A stretch of 64,000 nucleotides of DNA from Paenibacillus jilunlii (GTDB taxonomy: Bacteria > Bacillota > Bacilli > Paenibacillales > Paenibacillaceae): NCBI RefSeq assembly GCF_900102965.1, contig NZ_FNGM01000005.1:139407-203406 (forward strand), in the 5' to 3' direction. The notes beneath the pieces were generated by a model. The model was given only the letters and a program-made list of their open reading frames with translations, was not told where the DNA came from and made no database searches. This document shows positions 17,382 to 26,560 of this stretch, piece by piece (positions within the stretch are counted from its first letter, which is position 1; every line of letters starts with the position of its first letter). The position numbers and the translations under genes were made by a program.

Positions 17382-18851
17382 CTATACCTGATACGTGGCA
17401 GGCCTTCCTTCTTCGTCCACATATTCAATAACAGTCTGATACGTCTGCAGGCTGATGAACAGCCTGCAATATTTCCCGTCTTGTTCCCACAGCAAACGGA
17501 TCTCATCCGGTGCAGCATCCAGCACCTGAAACGCCCCATCAAAGGCACTGTAAGTATTGCGGAAGCGGATCAGCTTCATGAGCCGCTTCACGACATCTTG
17601 TTCAAGTCCCCGCCCGATTTCCTCCACGGTATAGTTATGGCGGTTGATTTCCCGCCCTTCGCCCGTCTTTTCTACCTGTTCTATGTCATTTCTACCGGCC
17701 ATTAAACCCACATAATACACCTGCGGAATGCCTGGGGTGAAGAATTGGATCGCTCTGGCGGCGATATACGCATCATCGTTTTCATTCAGCGCACTATAAT
17801 ACGTACAGCGGATCTGATGGACATCGAAGCCGTCTGCGGCTTTGTGCTCCTCCGACAGAATGAGGCTCAGATTCGCCCCCCTTTCCACGCAGATATCGAC
17901 CAATTCTCTGGCTTTATCCGTATCGATGAGATCGTCCAGATCCGGCTTAACAGGAATGCCGTCATGGCAATCAAGCATGGTGAACTGCTTATGCGGCCGG
18001 GTTCTGAGATAGGAATACAGCTCTGTATTAGACCTGCCGGTAAGCGCCTCAAGCACCCGGTAGGGCAGGATGAAATCGTATATCCAGCATCCATATTCCG
18101 ATAGTTTGTATTGAGTGCTATAGTGCGCATGTACCTCGGGCAGCAGCTCCATGTCCAGCGAATCCGCCATCTGCCTGATCCAGCCGAGAAACTCGTAAAT
18201 CTCCGGTTCCACAAAAAAACAACTGGTCCCCAGTTTCTTGATAACATACCCGACAGCATCCAGCCTTACAATCTTGACGTTCTGCGCCTTGAAATTCTCA
18301 AAAAATGACTGCAGCAGCTGCCGGGTGAGCGGAGAATGGATATCCAGATCAATTTGCTCCGACGGGTCCGTCTTGCCAAAGGTCGTCCACACCTTTTCTT
18401 CCCCGCCGTTTCCGAGGGTGGAGAAGCTTGAATACGGGACTGACCGCCGCAGGAACATTTTCTCGATATCCGCCCCGACAGGCTCTCCGTTCTCCCATAT
18501 CTTGTCCAGGGTTATAAATAAATCGGCATATTCGGAAGCCCGGCCTTTCTCAAGGAAGTCTTGAAAATACAGCGATTGTCTGGAGATGTGATTCACCATC
18601 AGGTCCACCAGCACATTGAACTGTTCGCCTATCGCCCGGATATCCTCCCATGTGCCGAAGTCCGGCTCGATCTCAAGGTAGGTGAGCGGAGCAAATCCCC
18701 GGTCCCCGGAGGAAGGAAATGGAGGAAGAATATGAATACCGCCCGGAAAAACATCGGTGAAATGCTTCTGAAGCAGCTCATACAGCACCTTCAGATTTCC
18801 GCCCATGGAATCGGGATATGTAATCAACTGTACTTTATTTTTGATAGCCAC
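17382..18851 (-). CDS. gtfA: sucrose phosphorylase (GH13_18)
   Basis: This enzyme most likely splits sucrose with phosphate to glucose 1-phosphate and fructose in the cytoplasm. The 489-residue protein lines up with recalled Streptococcus GtfA throughout (LITYPDSMGGNL, HILPPFPSSGDRGFAPL, VNHISRQSLY). The catalytic nucleophile is D198 in VRLDAVGY, the acid/base E239 in LLPEVHAHY, and the transition-state Asp D297 in LDCHDGI. There is no signal peptide. The GTG start at 18851 has AGGAGG 8 bases upstream. It follows the fructokinase by 12 bases, so released fructose can be phosphorylated at once. A sucrose-6-phosphate phosphorylase specificity cannot be excluded by eye. Confidence 0.9.
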   Translation of the reverse strand: MAIKNKVQLITYPDSMGGNLKVLYELLQKHFTDVFPGGIHILPPFPSSGDRGFAPLTYLEIEPDFGTWEDIRAIGEQFNVLVDLMVNHISRQSLYFQDFLEKGRASEYADLFITLDKIWENGEPVGADIEKMFLRRSVPYSSFSTLGNGGEEKVWTTFGKTDPSEQIDLDIHSPLTRQLLQSFFENFKAQNVKIVRLDAVGYVIKKLGTSCFFVEPEIYEFLGWIRQMADSLDMELLPEVHAHYSTQYKLSEYGCWIYDFILPYRVLEALTGRSNTELYSYLRTRPHKQFTMLDCHDGIPVKPDLDDLIDTDKARELVDICVERGANLSLILSEEHKAADGFDVHQIRCTYYSALNENDDAYIAARAIQFFTPGIPQVYYVGLMAGRNDIEQVEKTGEGREINRHNYTVEEIGRGLEQDVVKRLMKLIRFRNTYSAFDGAFQVLDAAPDEIRLLWEQDGKYCRLFISLQTYQTVIEYVDEEGRPATYQV

Positions 18852-18863
18852 AGCTATAACCTC

Positions 18864-19820
18864 CTACAAATTGTAGTATGCCTGGATGTCCTCAATTTTT
18901 GGCAGATCGACTACAGCTCCGGTATACTTCAGTTTGAAGGCACTTACAGCAAATCCGAGATTCAAGGCTTCCTGCAGCGTATACCCTTTCACTGCCGCTG
19001 TATAAAACCCGGACCAGAACGCATCTCCGGCCCCCGTGGTATCCACAACATCCGTGGCCAGGGTCTCAAAGATTCTTGTTTCTCTCCCATTCGAGACAAT
19101 GGCCCCGTTCTCCCCTAACGTCAAAATAACCAGCTTGGCTCCAAGCTCAAGAAACTTCTCCAGTTGACGGTAAGGCGTGTCACGTCCGAACAGCCGCTCG
19201 GCATCGTCCTCCGATGGCTTGATAATATCCACTTTGGAGATTAAGTCTTTCACGTACTGTACGCCGTCTTCACCCTCCTGCCAAATCGCAGAATGATAAT
19301 TGGGATCGAAGCCGATCAGCATCCCCTCTTTTCTCGCCTCTTCAATCATCCTTTCGATGGTTTGCCGGGAAGGGGTTCTGGATACGGGCCAGCAGGAAAA
19401 GTGAACAATTCTGGAAGACTTCAAAGCGGCATCAAGCATTGGCGTATAAGCCAGATGATAGTCCGCACCGCGGTAAAAAATCGGAACCGGAGTCGATTTG
19501 CTCTTGGACACCACCACCAAGCTCGTAGAATTGGAGTTACGCTGAATGCCCTGTGTCTCCAGTCCTTCTCCCCGCAGCCGGTCTACCAGAAACTTGCCAA
19601 AGCCGTCCTCTCCCACTGCAGAAACTATGACGGAACTGATCCCAAGCTTCCTCACGTTGATCGCGATATTGGAGGGTGAGCCTCCCGGAAACTTAGTATA
19701 TCCGGCAGACTGAAATGTGTCATCATACTCATTGGAGATCATGTCAACGAGCAGTTCACCGGCCGCCAGCAGGTCATTGGATTTATTTTCAAAAATCAGC
19801 CTGTCATTAAAACCAATCAT
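18864..19820 (-). CDS. PfkB-family carbohydrate kinase, probable fructokinase
   Basis: Ribokinase-fold sugar kinase of 318 residues. PfkB signature 1 is FPGGSPSNIAINVRKLG (about 44-60) and signature 2 is DVVDTTGAGDAFWSGF, which carries the catalytic Asp. Pairing with sucrose phosphorylase points to fructose as substrate. The ATG at 19820 has AGGGGG 7 bases upstream. A decayed copy of this gene's first ~90 bases and its leader is found near 28060-28146 (see findings), so this end of the operon lies in a duplicated segment. Confidence 0.88.
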   Translation of the reverse strand: MIGFNDRLIFENKSNDLLAAGELLVDMISNEYDDTFQSAGYTKFPGGSPSNIAINVRKLGISSVIVSAVGEDGFGKFLVDRLRGEGLETQGIQRNSNSTSLVVVSKSKSTPVPIFYRGADYHLAYTPMLDAALKSSRIVHFSCWPVSRTPSRQTIERMIEEARKEGMLIGFDPNYHSAIWQEGEDGVQYVKDLISKVDIIKPSEDDAERLFGRDTPYRQLEKFLELGAKLVILTLGENGAIVSNGRETRIFETLATDVVDTTGAGDAFWSGFYTAAVKGYTLQEALNLGFAVSAFKLKYTGAVVDLPKIEDIQAYYNL

Positions 19821-19864
19821 TTTATGGCCCCCTTGCTCTATATCAAAGCGTCACAACTATTGGA
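19743..19864. repeat. direct repeat part 1, left copy (fructokinase 5' end and leader)
   Basis: This stretch, covering the kinase start codon and its upstream leader, resembles 28060-28146. The 15-mer GTCAACGAGCAGTTC is identical, and blocks for the CGCCAG, AAAACCAA-CAT and leader AAGCGTC-CAACTA sequences follow in the same order with deletions in the right copy. Confidence 0.65.
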
Positions 19865-19977
19865 CACCTATAAGTTTAGCCGGACACCTGGCAGGATGGC
19901 TTGCAAAAATCAGTTCTTTTTTTACAAAAAAACGGGCGAATCCAATTGTACCAACAGCATCATTAATGGGTATATGC

Positions 19978-20132
19978 CGATTAGACTCAGACAGAGGCTA
20001 AAATTCATCCGATCAAAAATTATTATTCGAATTGGTATCCGGTCCAAGAGCAATCATTTTATCTATACTTGAATGCTTATGTTTTTTTGATTTGCATAAT
20101 CACTGCTCCTCTATAGTTTAAATAAGCTTCTA
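19978..20132 (-). pseudogene. internally deleted copy of the XRE-TPR regulator gene
   Basis: This is the left copy of direct repeat part 2. It keeps the promoter-proximal side of the intact gene at 28916-29689: identical GAGGAGCAGTGATT leader, ATG at 20097 and first three codons. It then jumps straight to the 3' part at a run of A residues. Compared with the intact copy, about 650 bases are missing (equivalent to 29027-29679), and a second gap of about 44 bases removes the stop region. The fusion reads six codons, MQIKKT, then TAA, because the joint is out of frame. Forty bases at 19978-20017 are identical to 28875-28914. Confidence 0.8.
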
Positions 20133-20183
20133 GCCATCGCAACGCCCCTTTATTGGGGAGGCTCACCGGAATTGATGAAAAAA

Positions 20184-20212
20184 GAAGCTCTCTTTCCTCG
20201 GAAAGGGAGCCT
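20184..20212 (-). terminator. terminator after the GPH symporter gene
   Basis: On the minus strand AGGCTCCCTTTCC pairs with GGAAAGAGAGCTT (one G-U and one mismatch), followed by CTTTTTTC. Confidence 0.75.
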
Positions 20213-20230
20213 AACGTGATTTTTGCGATT

Positions 20231-21589
20231 CTATTGAGCTCTTCTCGTTTCCAATTCCGCAACAATCTCATGATGGGGTTTGTCCCAACGGTATAGAAAA
20301 ACCAAAATGAGAATCGACAATATACATAACAGGATTGGCAGCCAGATAAAACTGATTTCTATCATTCGAAGTGCGGTCGGCGTCTGGGTTTGATTGGCAA
20401 CATATCCTCCTGCCGCAAGCAACCAAGCCGGTATCGCACCGCCAAGGCCGGAACCTAATTTAATGGCGATCCCGGAAGCAGTGGAAGCAAGCAAGCCTTG
20501 CGCGCGAACGCCTGATTTCCATTCACCATAATCCACCGTATCGGCAATGAGTGCAAACAATAACCCGACAGGCAATCCAAGACCAACGGCACCAACGACT
20601 ATACCCGTAAGCACCATAGCCGTACTGTCGCCACCGAGATAAATAATCAGCTGACCGAGCAGGCTGACGGCCATTCCGGTGATCATCAACGTTTTTTTAC
20701 TAAACTTCTTGGATAAGAACGGCACACAGATAATTCCCACCAGTGTCAACGAGCCGAGCGTATTGGCCGTAGTGACGAGGTCAGGCTGATTCAGATTGTA
20801 GGTAATGTAATATATGCCTGACGACAATTTCACCACGTACAAGATAAAAAATACGACGCCTATTAAAACCCCGGCAACCCATGGCATATTGCCTTTAATC
20901 GCTTTGACGCTCTCCCTGACAGGCAATGATTTGCCCCCGGATCTATCTAGAACACGTTCTCTCGTATTGAAAAATGTGATCAGGAACATCGCCAGCCCCA
21001 CTGCGCCAAAAAGAATCATCGTATGGAAGAAGCCCTTCTGCTGATCCCCATTCCCGAAAAATGCGACAAGCGGCAATAACGTCAGATTGACCAGCAATCC
21101 GCCCAGTTGCCCGCCAAACATCCGAAAAGAGTTGGCCACCGTTCGTTCCTGAATTTCGCTGGACAAGCTGGGAAGCAAGGTAGTTAACGGATTGTTAACG
21201 GCTGTATACAGAATGTTGGAAGCAATATAGAAAATGTAAGCATACACCAGTTTACCGGACGCGCTTAACTCAGGTCCCATAAACAACAGGATCGTCACGA
21301 TGGTAAACGGAAAGCAGGACCATAGAATCCACGGTCTTGATTTCCCCCATTTGGTATGCGTCTTGTCGATAAGGATGCCGAAAATAGGACTGTCCACCAT
21401 ATCCACAAGTCTTGCAACCAACAATAGTGTACCTACTGCGGCAGCGCCAATGCCATAGACATCCGTAAAATAGAAAGTTAAATAAGTGGTAACCACCGCA
21501 TAAATCAAGTTTGAAGCCGTATCTCCCAAACCGTAGCTTACTTTTTCCAATAAGGATAACTTTTGATTGGACTCTTCTCTTATCGCCAT
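20231..21589 (-). CDS. GPH-family (MelB-type) glycoside:cation symporter
   Basis: Twelve-TM secondary sugar transporter of 452 residues from the glycoside-pentoside-hexuronide family. It opens with LSLLEKVSYGLGDTASNLIYAV and has the cytoplasmic loop GILIDKTHTKWGKSRPWILW, both typical of MelB, XynB and YicJ relatives. The ATG at 21589 has AGGAGG 7 bases upstream; the track-length start 30 bases earlier has none. It follows the GH3 gene by 39 bases, so it probably imports the glycoside that the GH3 enzyme cleaves. Confidence 0.9.
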   Translation of the reverse strand: MAIREESNQKLSLLEKVSYGLGDTASNLIYAVVTTYLTFYFTDVYGIGAAAVGTLLLVARLVDMVDSPIFGILIDKTHTKWGKSRPWILWSCFPFTIVTILLFMGPELSASGKLVYAYIFYIASNILYTAVNNPLTTLLPSLSSEIQERTVANSFRMFGGQLGGLLVNLTLLPLVAFFGNGDQQKGFFHTMILFGAVGLAMFLITFFNTRERVLDRSGGKSLPVRESVKAIKGNMPWVAGVLIGVVFFILYVVKLSSGIYYITYNLNQPDLVTTANTLGSLTLVGIICVPFLSKKFSKKTLMITGMAVSLLGQLIIYLGGDSTAMVLTGIVVGAVGLGLPVGLLFALIADTVDYGEWKSGVRAQGLLASTASGIAIKLGSGLGGAIPAWLLAAGGYVANQTQTPTALRMIEISFIWLPILLCILSILILVFLYRWDKPHHEIVAELETRRAQ

Positions 21590-21604
21590 TGTGCATCCTC
21601 CTGT

Positions 21605-21618
21605 TGGGAACGTTTTCA
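21605..21618. promoter_or_regulatory. cre-like match between GH3 and symporter genes
   Basis: TGGGAACGTTTTCA matches the cre consensus at 12 of 14 positions. It sits between the GH3 stop and the symporter ribosome site, so it would act as an internal site if real. Confidence 0.25.
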
Positions 21619-21628
21619 AGGGGGGGAA

Positions 21629-23674
21629 CTAGTGTAAGATAATGCTTCCCTTGATTAAATCCTTTTCTGCGCTGCTGGTTCCGATGTACACCTCATAGGC
21701 CATCTTTTCAAGCTCCCACCGGTTTGCGGCAGGATTAAACCACTTGATTTTTTCCACCGGACAGGCGATTTCAACCTTCTTCTTTTGTCCCGGCTTCAGC
21801 GTGATCCGCTTAAATCCGCGCAGCACTTTAACGGGCCGGTCCAGCCCGGAGTTGCCGAAACCGACATACAGCTGAACGACTTCGTCACCCGTTACGTCTC
21901 CTGTATTTTCAACCTCGCAAGCTGCGATGATGTGATCATCCACTGCTTGGAAGGAGGCATGGGACATTGCAAAGCTGGTGTAGGATAAACCAAATCCGTA
22001 AGGCAGGGAAGGCTCGATTCCTTCCTTCTCCAATTTGGCATACCCATGATAATAGTCATATTTGATCTCGGCTGCATCCCAATCCACTTGGGGAAGATGG
22101 CTTTCGCTCGCCGGTACAACAAAAGGCAATTTGCCGCCCGGGTTAACGTCCCCGAACAACGTTTTCGCTATGGCGGTGCCGCCTTCCATTCCCGGATAAT
22201 AGGCCATCAGGATGGACGACACGGACTGCTTCCATTCTTCAATCATGATCATATTGCCGCCGATCAATACAGCAGCAGAGTTGGGGTTAACGGGGCCAAC
22301 CGCTTTAATAAGTTCAACATCCTTCGTATGCAAACCAAGACTGTTTTTACGATCCCCGCCCGCCTTCAAATCTGCATCTTCGTTCGTGACGGATTCCCCC
22401 TCATCATCGTGGTCATATCCTGCGACAAAAACAACGGCATCAACGGATTTCGCCAATTGCTTCGCTTGCTCCAAATCCTCCCCGCTGTCGAAGACCACCT
22501 CGGCATTTGGAAGCAGGCGTTTAATTCCCTCCACCGGTGTAACAATGTAAGGCGGAAACACCCGGCTTGAGCCATGATCGCCAATGTTTCCTTTGCTGCC
22601 GAGTCCGCCAATAACCGCGATACGCTTTGTCTCTGTTTTCGAGAACGGCAGGACATGGTGATCGTTTTTCATCAGGGTCATGGATTTCTCGGCAGCTTCC
22701 AGCGCCAATGCGATATGCTCTTTGCTTGCGATCAGGTCCTTGCCGTACGTATCCTTGTCCGCTCCTGTAAATGCCAGTAATGTACGAACAATTCTTATTG
22801 CCGACTCATCGATTTTTTCTTCGCTGACTTGACCGTTTCTTACAGCTTCAACCAGCTTGCCGCCAAAAAATTTCGTATGGCACATTTCAACGTCCATGCC
22901 GCCATTTGCAGCATCAACCGTATCTTTGATGCCCCAGGCAAAATCACTGATGACAAAACCGTCAAAATCCCACTCATCCTTCAAAACCTGATTCAACAAA
23001 TAATCATGATGCCCGCAATGAACTCCGTGGTACAAGTTATAGGCACTCATTACACTGCCGGCACCTGCATCTACACAATCCTTAAAGTGCGGCAAAAAAA
23101 CCTCGCGTTCCGTTCGTTTATCAGCGATGACGCTCACCTTAAACCGGGCCCACTCCATGCTATTGAAAGCAAAATGCTTCACGCAAGCGATTACATTTTC
23201 TTCCTGAACCCCTTTTACCAAAGAGGAACCCATGACGCCCAGGTGGAACGATTCCTCGCCGTATACTTCCTGGCTTCTGCCCCAACCCGGGTTATACGGG
23301 AGGTTAATGCAAACGCCGCCAAAAAAATTGCCGCCTTGCGCGCGAACCTCTTTGCCTATAGCATGTCCAATGCGCTCTTCAAGCTCAGGGTCAAAGGCAG
23401 CACCTCTTGCCATGGCTACCGGAAAGCAGGTGCTGTTGCCGGATACGACTCCGCGAGGGCCGTCGACAAATTTCAGTTCCGGCACCCCCAAGCGCTCATT
23501 TCCGCCGGCGGGATAAGGTCTCCAGTTGTAATGTCTCTCCTTAAAATCTTCCAGCATTTCCTCCATGGAGACTCTTCCGCTCATGAGATATACTTTTTCC
23601 TCCAAGCTCATTTGGCTTACAATTTCCTTCGCCTTCGCAGTATATGATAAGCGAACCTGTTTATTGGCCTTCAT
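21629..23674 (-). CDS. GH3 glycosidase (beta-glucosidase/beta-xylosidase type)
   Basis: Cytoplasmic GH3 enzyme of 681 residues. The N-terminal (beta/alpha)8 domain has FVDGPRGV, VKHFAFNSMEWAR and the nucleophile D244 in FDGFVISDFAWG. The second alpha/beta sandwich domain spans about 330-560 (VAVIGGLGSKGNIGDHGSSR, later GMEGGTAIAKTLFGDVNPGGKLP). An Fn3-like domain closes the protein (QLYVGFGNSGLDRPVKVLRGFKR). The ATG at 23674 has GGAGG 9 bases upstream. It lies between an AraC-GH39 regulator and a GPH symporter, forming a small uptake-and-hydrolysis unit. The exact glycoside is not readable from sequence. Confidence 0.92.
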   Translation of the reverse strand: MKANKQVRLSYTAKAKEIVSQMSLEEKVYLMSGRVSMEEMLEDFKERHYNWRPYPAGGNERLGVPELKFVDGPRGVVSGNSTCFPVAMARGAAFDPELEERIGHAIGKEVRAQGGNFFGGVCINLPYNPGWGRSQEVYGEESFHLGVMGSSLVKGVQEENVIACVKHFAFNSMEWARFKVSVIADKRTEREVFLPHFKDCVDAGAGSVMSAYNLYHGVHCGHHDYLLNQVLKDEWDFDGFVISDFAWGIKDTVDAANGGMDVEMCHTKFFGGKLVEAVRNGQVSEEKIDESAIRIVRTLLAFTGADKDTYGKDLIASKEHIALALEAAEKSMTLMKNDHHVLPFSKTETKRIAVIGGLGSKGNIGDHGSSRVFPPYIVTPVEGIKRLLPNAEVVFDSGEDLEQAKQLAKSVDAVVFVAGYDHDDEGESVTNEDADLKAGGDRKNSLGLHTKDVELIKAVGPVNPNSAAVLIGGNMIMIEEWKQSVSSILMAYYPGMEGGTAIAKTLFGDVNPGGKLPFVVPASESHLPQVDWDAAEIKYDYYHGYAKLEKEGIEPSLPYGFGLSYTSFAMSHASFQAVDDHIIAACEVENTGDVTGDEVVQLYVGFGNSGLDRPVKVLRGFKRITLKPGQKKKVEIACPVEKIKWFNPAANRWELEKMAYEVYIGTSSAEKDLIKGSIILH

Positions 23675-23709
23675 CCACAATCTCCTCCAGTCTGTTTTTC
23701 AAATCTCTA

Positions 23710-23723
23710 TAAAACCGCTTTCA
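23710..23723. promoter_or_regulatory. candidate cre site upstream of the GH3 gene
   Basis: On the minus strand TGAAAGCGGTTTTA matches the cre consensus at 13 of 14 positions, 36 bases before the GH3 start. It suggests CcpA repression of the GH3-symporter unit. Confidence 0.5.
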
Positions 23724-23825
23724 AACAAATTGTAGTTCAGATCAGTCCATGTTTCCTTCCTATTTCTTGGGCAAGTGATAGGAAGATAAGGGCAAGTGTC
23801 CCGGATATCCGCAAGAAAAAAGAAA

Positions 23826-23868
23826 AAAACCAAAGAATTACCCCCAAATGATATGGGGAATTCTTTGG
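23826..23868 (-). terminator. terminator after the AraC-GH39 gene
   Basis: On the minus strand CCAAAGAATTCCCC pairs with GGGGGTAATTCTTTGG around ATATCATTT, followed by a run of seven T residues. It isolates the regulator from the GH3 gene. Confidence 0.85.
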
Positions 23869-23869
23869 C

Positions 23870-26317
23870 TTATTTATAAAACTTATTTAGGATGATGCAT
23901 TCGACCCCGTGAACCGGAACATGCAACGAAAGATGAAAATCGCCTGTTAAGGTAAGCTGCTTTAATTGCAGGGAAGGTCTGGATATATTTTTCAAGTAAT
24001 CCGTCTCTTCATGATTCAGATCAGCATATTCACCCATGCGAATCCATTCGTCATAAGCAGATCCATGGTCTCGGTTAAGACTGTATTGTTTGCATTTATA
24101 GGTTCCGTAGATATTTTGCAGGTGAATATTTAATAGTAAATCATTGGATTCTTCAAAAATATCATAAGAATGTTGATCCGGTTGGCCTCCCTTCATGAAC
24201 AATTGGTCAGGGTAGGTGTGATTGTAAGCTAATATTTGGATGTTTTCTCCACGTTTGGTCATGATATAATTTTTGCCTTTGGCAAACACGGTGCTTCCCA
24301 GCTTAGATAAAAATACGAAGGCATAATACGCGGATTTCTTTATCCCTTCCGTATTCACCAGCCCTGTCCCCCCAAAAAAGGGATTGCTTTTAATATCCCA
24401 TTCATAGAGAATATCGGAAGCCGATAAAAAACCGATGGCCTTGGCATGGGCCGCTGAGTGATCAAGCATATGATCAATAATAAAGGTGGCCATAAAAGCC
24501 GTATCATGAAGGAAATTCGTAACATCCCAGCTAAAGTTCCAGCGCGTTACGATGAATTCAATATCTTCCTTATAGTGAGTTTCCAACAAGCGATGCATCT
24601 TCTCCAGCAAATGCCTGGTATGGTTTTTGGCTTCATATTGAAACGGAATTAGCTTAATATCGACAGGACTTGTTTGGGATCGCTCCAGCCAATCTTTAAA
24701 TTTGACGCGGTTATGGTAAATATTGCAGCTGTAAAAATCAAGGGGCACCGCATTTTCCCTGCAAAATCCGAGCAGTTTCTCCGAGAGCTGATCGTCCGTA
24801 TGGAAATTTTCAGCTGCAGGTCCCACCTTGAGCGATGGAGATATTCCCTTAATGAGCAGCGCCGTTTGCTTATATAATTCGAAATATTGTTCAAGTGTAC
24901 CGCTCCAATGAATCCCATACGCCGGAAGCTCAGTCCATATTTGAAAATACCATTCGGAAACCGTATCAAGGCCGTAACGGTTAATGCAATTCATCATAAA
25001 GGATTGAACCAGGGACAGCCACTGGCTCATTTCTTTCGGGGGCGAGGTATTTCCCTGATAATTAAAAAAACTGGTGCTTTTGCTGGCAAATAAAAGCGGC
25101 ATATAACTCAGGCAAATAAATGGTTTGAGTTCAAGCTCCCGGGTATAATCCAGAATATTGTTAATAAATTTCCAACTGAATTTTAACCCGTCCCGATCTT
25201 TCTGAATCACGTCCAATTCCTGATTGAATACGCCTTCAAAACGTAAATATTCAATTGGGATTTCTTCCCGCATCTCTTTGATTTGATCACGTATATTCTG
25301 ATTCAGCAGCGTATTGGCAGATCCAATGTTCATGATTTTGTTCCACACCTGCTTTAATTCGTAACCTTCCGCTTGAATATCCTTGACAATGGTGGATTGG
25401 ATCGTATTTTCCTCTATTGCTTTTAGTTCGAGCGGAAGCGAGGCGTAGTGATGAATCAATTGCTCCTTGGAAAAGTCGGTCAAAGCCAGGCCGTCCTGGT
25501 TCTCCTCCAGATGTTTTTTGCGCAGCTGCAGAGGGGTTAATGAAAATTTATCTTTGATGGCTTTATAGTAACTTTTTTCATCACTGAAGCCTGAAGATAA
25601 GGCTATGTTCGTAATTGACGTTTCCTGGTTTTGCAGCAAGAACAAAGAATACCTGATCCGGACTTCTTCCAAATAAGCTTTAAACGTAACCCCGGCGTTT
25701 TTCCGGAAAATGTCAGATAGATAAGATGAATTATAATGCTGTTCCTGTGCGATTTGATTTAACGTAATCTTCCCTTTGAAATCCAGTTCAACCCTGTTCA
25801 AGATTTGCTGGACAATATTAAATTCTTTATTTGAAGCACGATTGTCCGGCTCCGGCGAGGGAAGCTTTTTACTGAAACGGGACGTTATGTAGCCCAACAA
25901 CCGGAGAACATCGTTATTTTCTTCCCCCTGCCCGACCAATTGACTAAATAAAATACGAACAACATCATACGGATGTTGGTTGTCTTCACTATTTTTGAAG
26001 GATTTCAGATCATAGTTCAAGTTGTAGAAATCGTGATTGTGCTTATATATAAAAAGGCTGTCCACGTGCAACTGAATAAAGCGGGTATTTAAGGCCTGCG
26101 GAACTACGCGATGGGATTCGAAATGGTTAATTAAAAGCAGATTGTCTTCATGTAGATGATAATCATTTTGGCCGATGGTCACCTTCAGTTTCCCAGTAAA
26201 AAGCCAGATTATTTCCAGACCCGAGTGTCGATGCAGCTCTTCGGAATTAGTATCATTGACCTTGACATGGATCGGACACCCCGGCAGATACGGAATCTGA
26301 ATAACGGAATACTTCAA
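23870..26317 (-). CDS. AraC regulator fused to a catalytically altered GH39 domain
   Basis: Regulator of 815 residues. A cupin sensor covers about 1-90 (LHRHSGLEIIWLFTGKLKVT) and an AraC double HTH covers 170-270 (ITLNQIAQEQHYNSSYLSDIFRKNAG, then IALSSGFSDEKSYYKAIKDKF). A GH39-type (beta/alpha)8 domain runs from about 300 to 720. Its acid/base strand reads WYFQIWTELPA, so the Glu (E463) remains while the usual preceding Asn is Thr. The nucleophile strand reads FIVTRWNFSW, where GH39 enzymes have TEWN; R592 replaces the catalytic Glu. The domain is therefore probably a sugar sensor, not an enzyme. The TTG start at 26317 follows AAGGGGGTG. Its likely target is the GH3-symporter unit just downstream. 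Confidence 0.85.
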   Translation of the reverse strand: MKYSVIQIPYLPGCPIHVKVNDTNSEELHRHSGLEIIWLFTGKLKVTIGQNDYHLHEDNLLLINHFESHRVVPQALNTRFIQLHVDSLFIYKHNHDFYNLNYDLKSFKNSEDNQHPYDVVRILFSQLVGQGEENNDVLRLLGYITSRFSKKLPSPEPDNRASNKEFNIVQQILNRVELDFKGKITLNQIAQEQHYNSSYLSDIFRKNAGVTFKAYLEEVRIRYSLFLLQNQETSITNIALSSGFSDEKSYYKAIKDKFSLTPLQLRKKHLEENQDGLALTDFSKEQLIHHYASLPLELKAIEENTIQSTIVKDIQAEGYELKQVWNKIMNIGSANTLLNQNIRDQIKEMREEIPIEYLRFEGVFNQELDVIQKDRDGLKFSWKFINNILDYTRELELKPFICLSYMPLLFASKSTSFFNYQGNTSPPKEMSQWLSLVQSFMMNCINRYGLDTVSEWYFQIWTELPAYGIHWSGTLEQYFELYKQTALLIKGISPSLKVGPAAENFHTDDQLSEKLLGFCRENAVPLDFYSCNIYHNRVKFKDWLERSQTSPVDIKLIPFQYEAKNHTRHLLEKMHRLLETHYKEDIEFIVTRWNFSWDVTNFLHDTAFMATFIIDHMLDHSAAHAKAIGFLSASDILYEWDIKSNPFFGGTGLVNTEGIKKSAYYAFVFLSKLGSTVFAKGKNYIMTKRGENIQILAYNHTYPDQLFMKGGQPDQHSYDIFEESNDLLLNIHLQNIYGTYKCKQYSLNRDHGSAYDEWIRMGEYADLNHEETDYLKNISRPSLQLKQLTLTGDFHLSLHVPVHGVECIILNKFYK

Positions 26318-26385
26318 ATCATCACCCCCTTAATAATTTTAACCAACAGGTTTGGTACCAAGTCTGGCTCTAGAGTTTGGAACAG

Positions 26386-26440
26386 TGAAACAGCGACAGC
26401 AAAGGATGGGAAGATAAATCCTAAGACTATCGCTGTTTCA
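26386..26440 (-). terminator. long hairpin after the RES gene
   Basis: The arms TGAAACAGCGACAG (26386-26399) and CTATCGCTGTTTCA (26427-26440) pair at 13 of 14 positions, with an inner AGGAT/ATCCT pair. No long T-run follows on either strand, so it may be a terminator or a repeat-family hairpin. Confidence 0.45.
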
Positions 26441-26560
26441 TTGAACTAGCACTTCCTCTCAACACCAATATCTACACTTTTTTTGAATTTTTGCCGGGTC
26501 AAGAAAAGTCTGGATCGAAGCATGAAACTAATACGTCAAAATAAATCACTGCTTAATAAT

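Noticed and set aside
20077..20271. 64-codon minus frame across the symporter terminator
   Set aside because: It reads out of frame through the symporter end, its terminator and the deleted XRE copy, so it is a chance frame.
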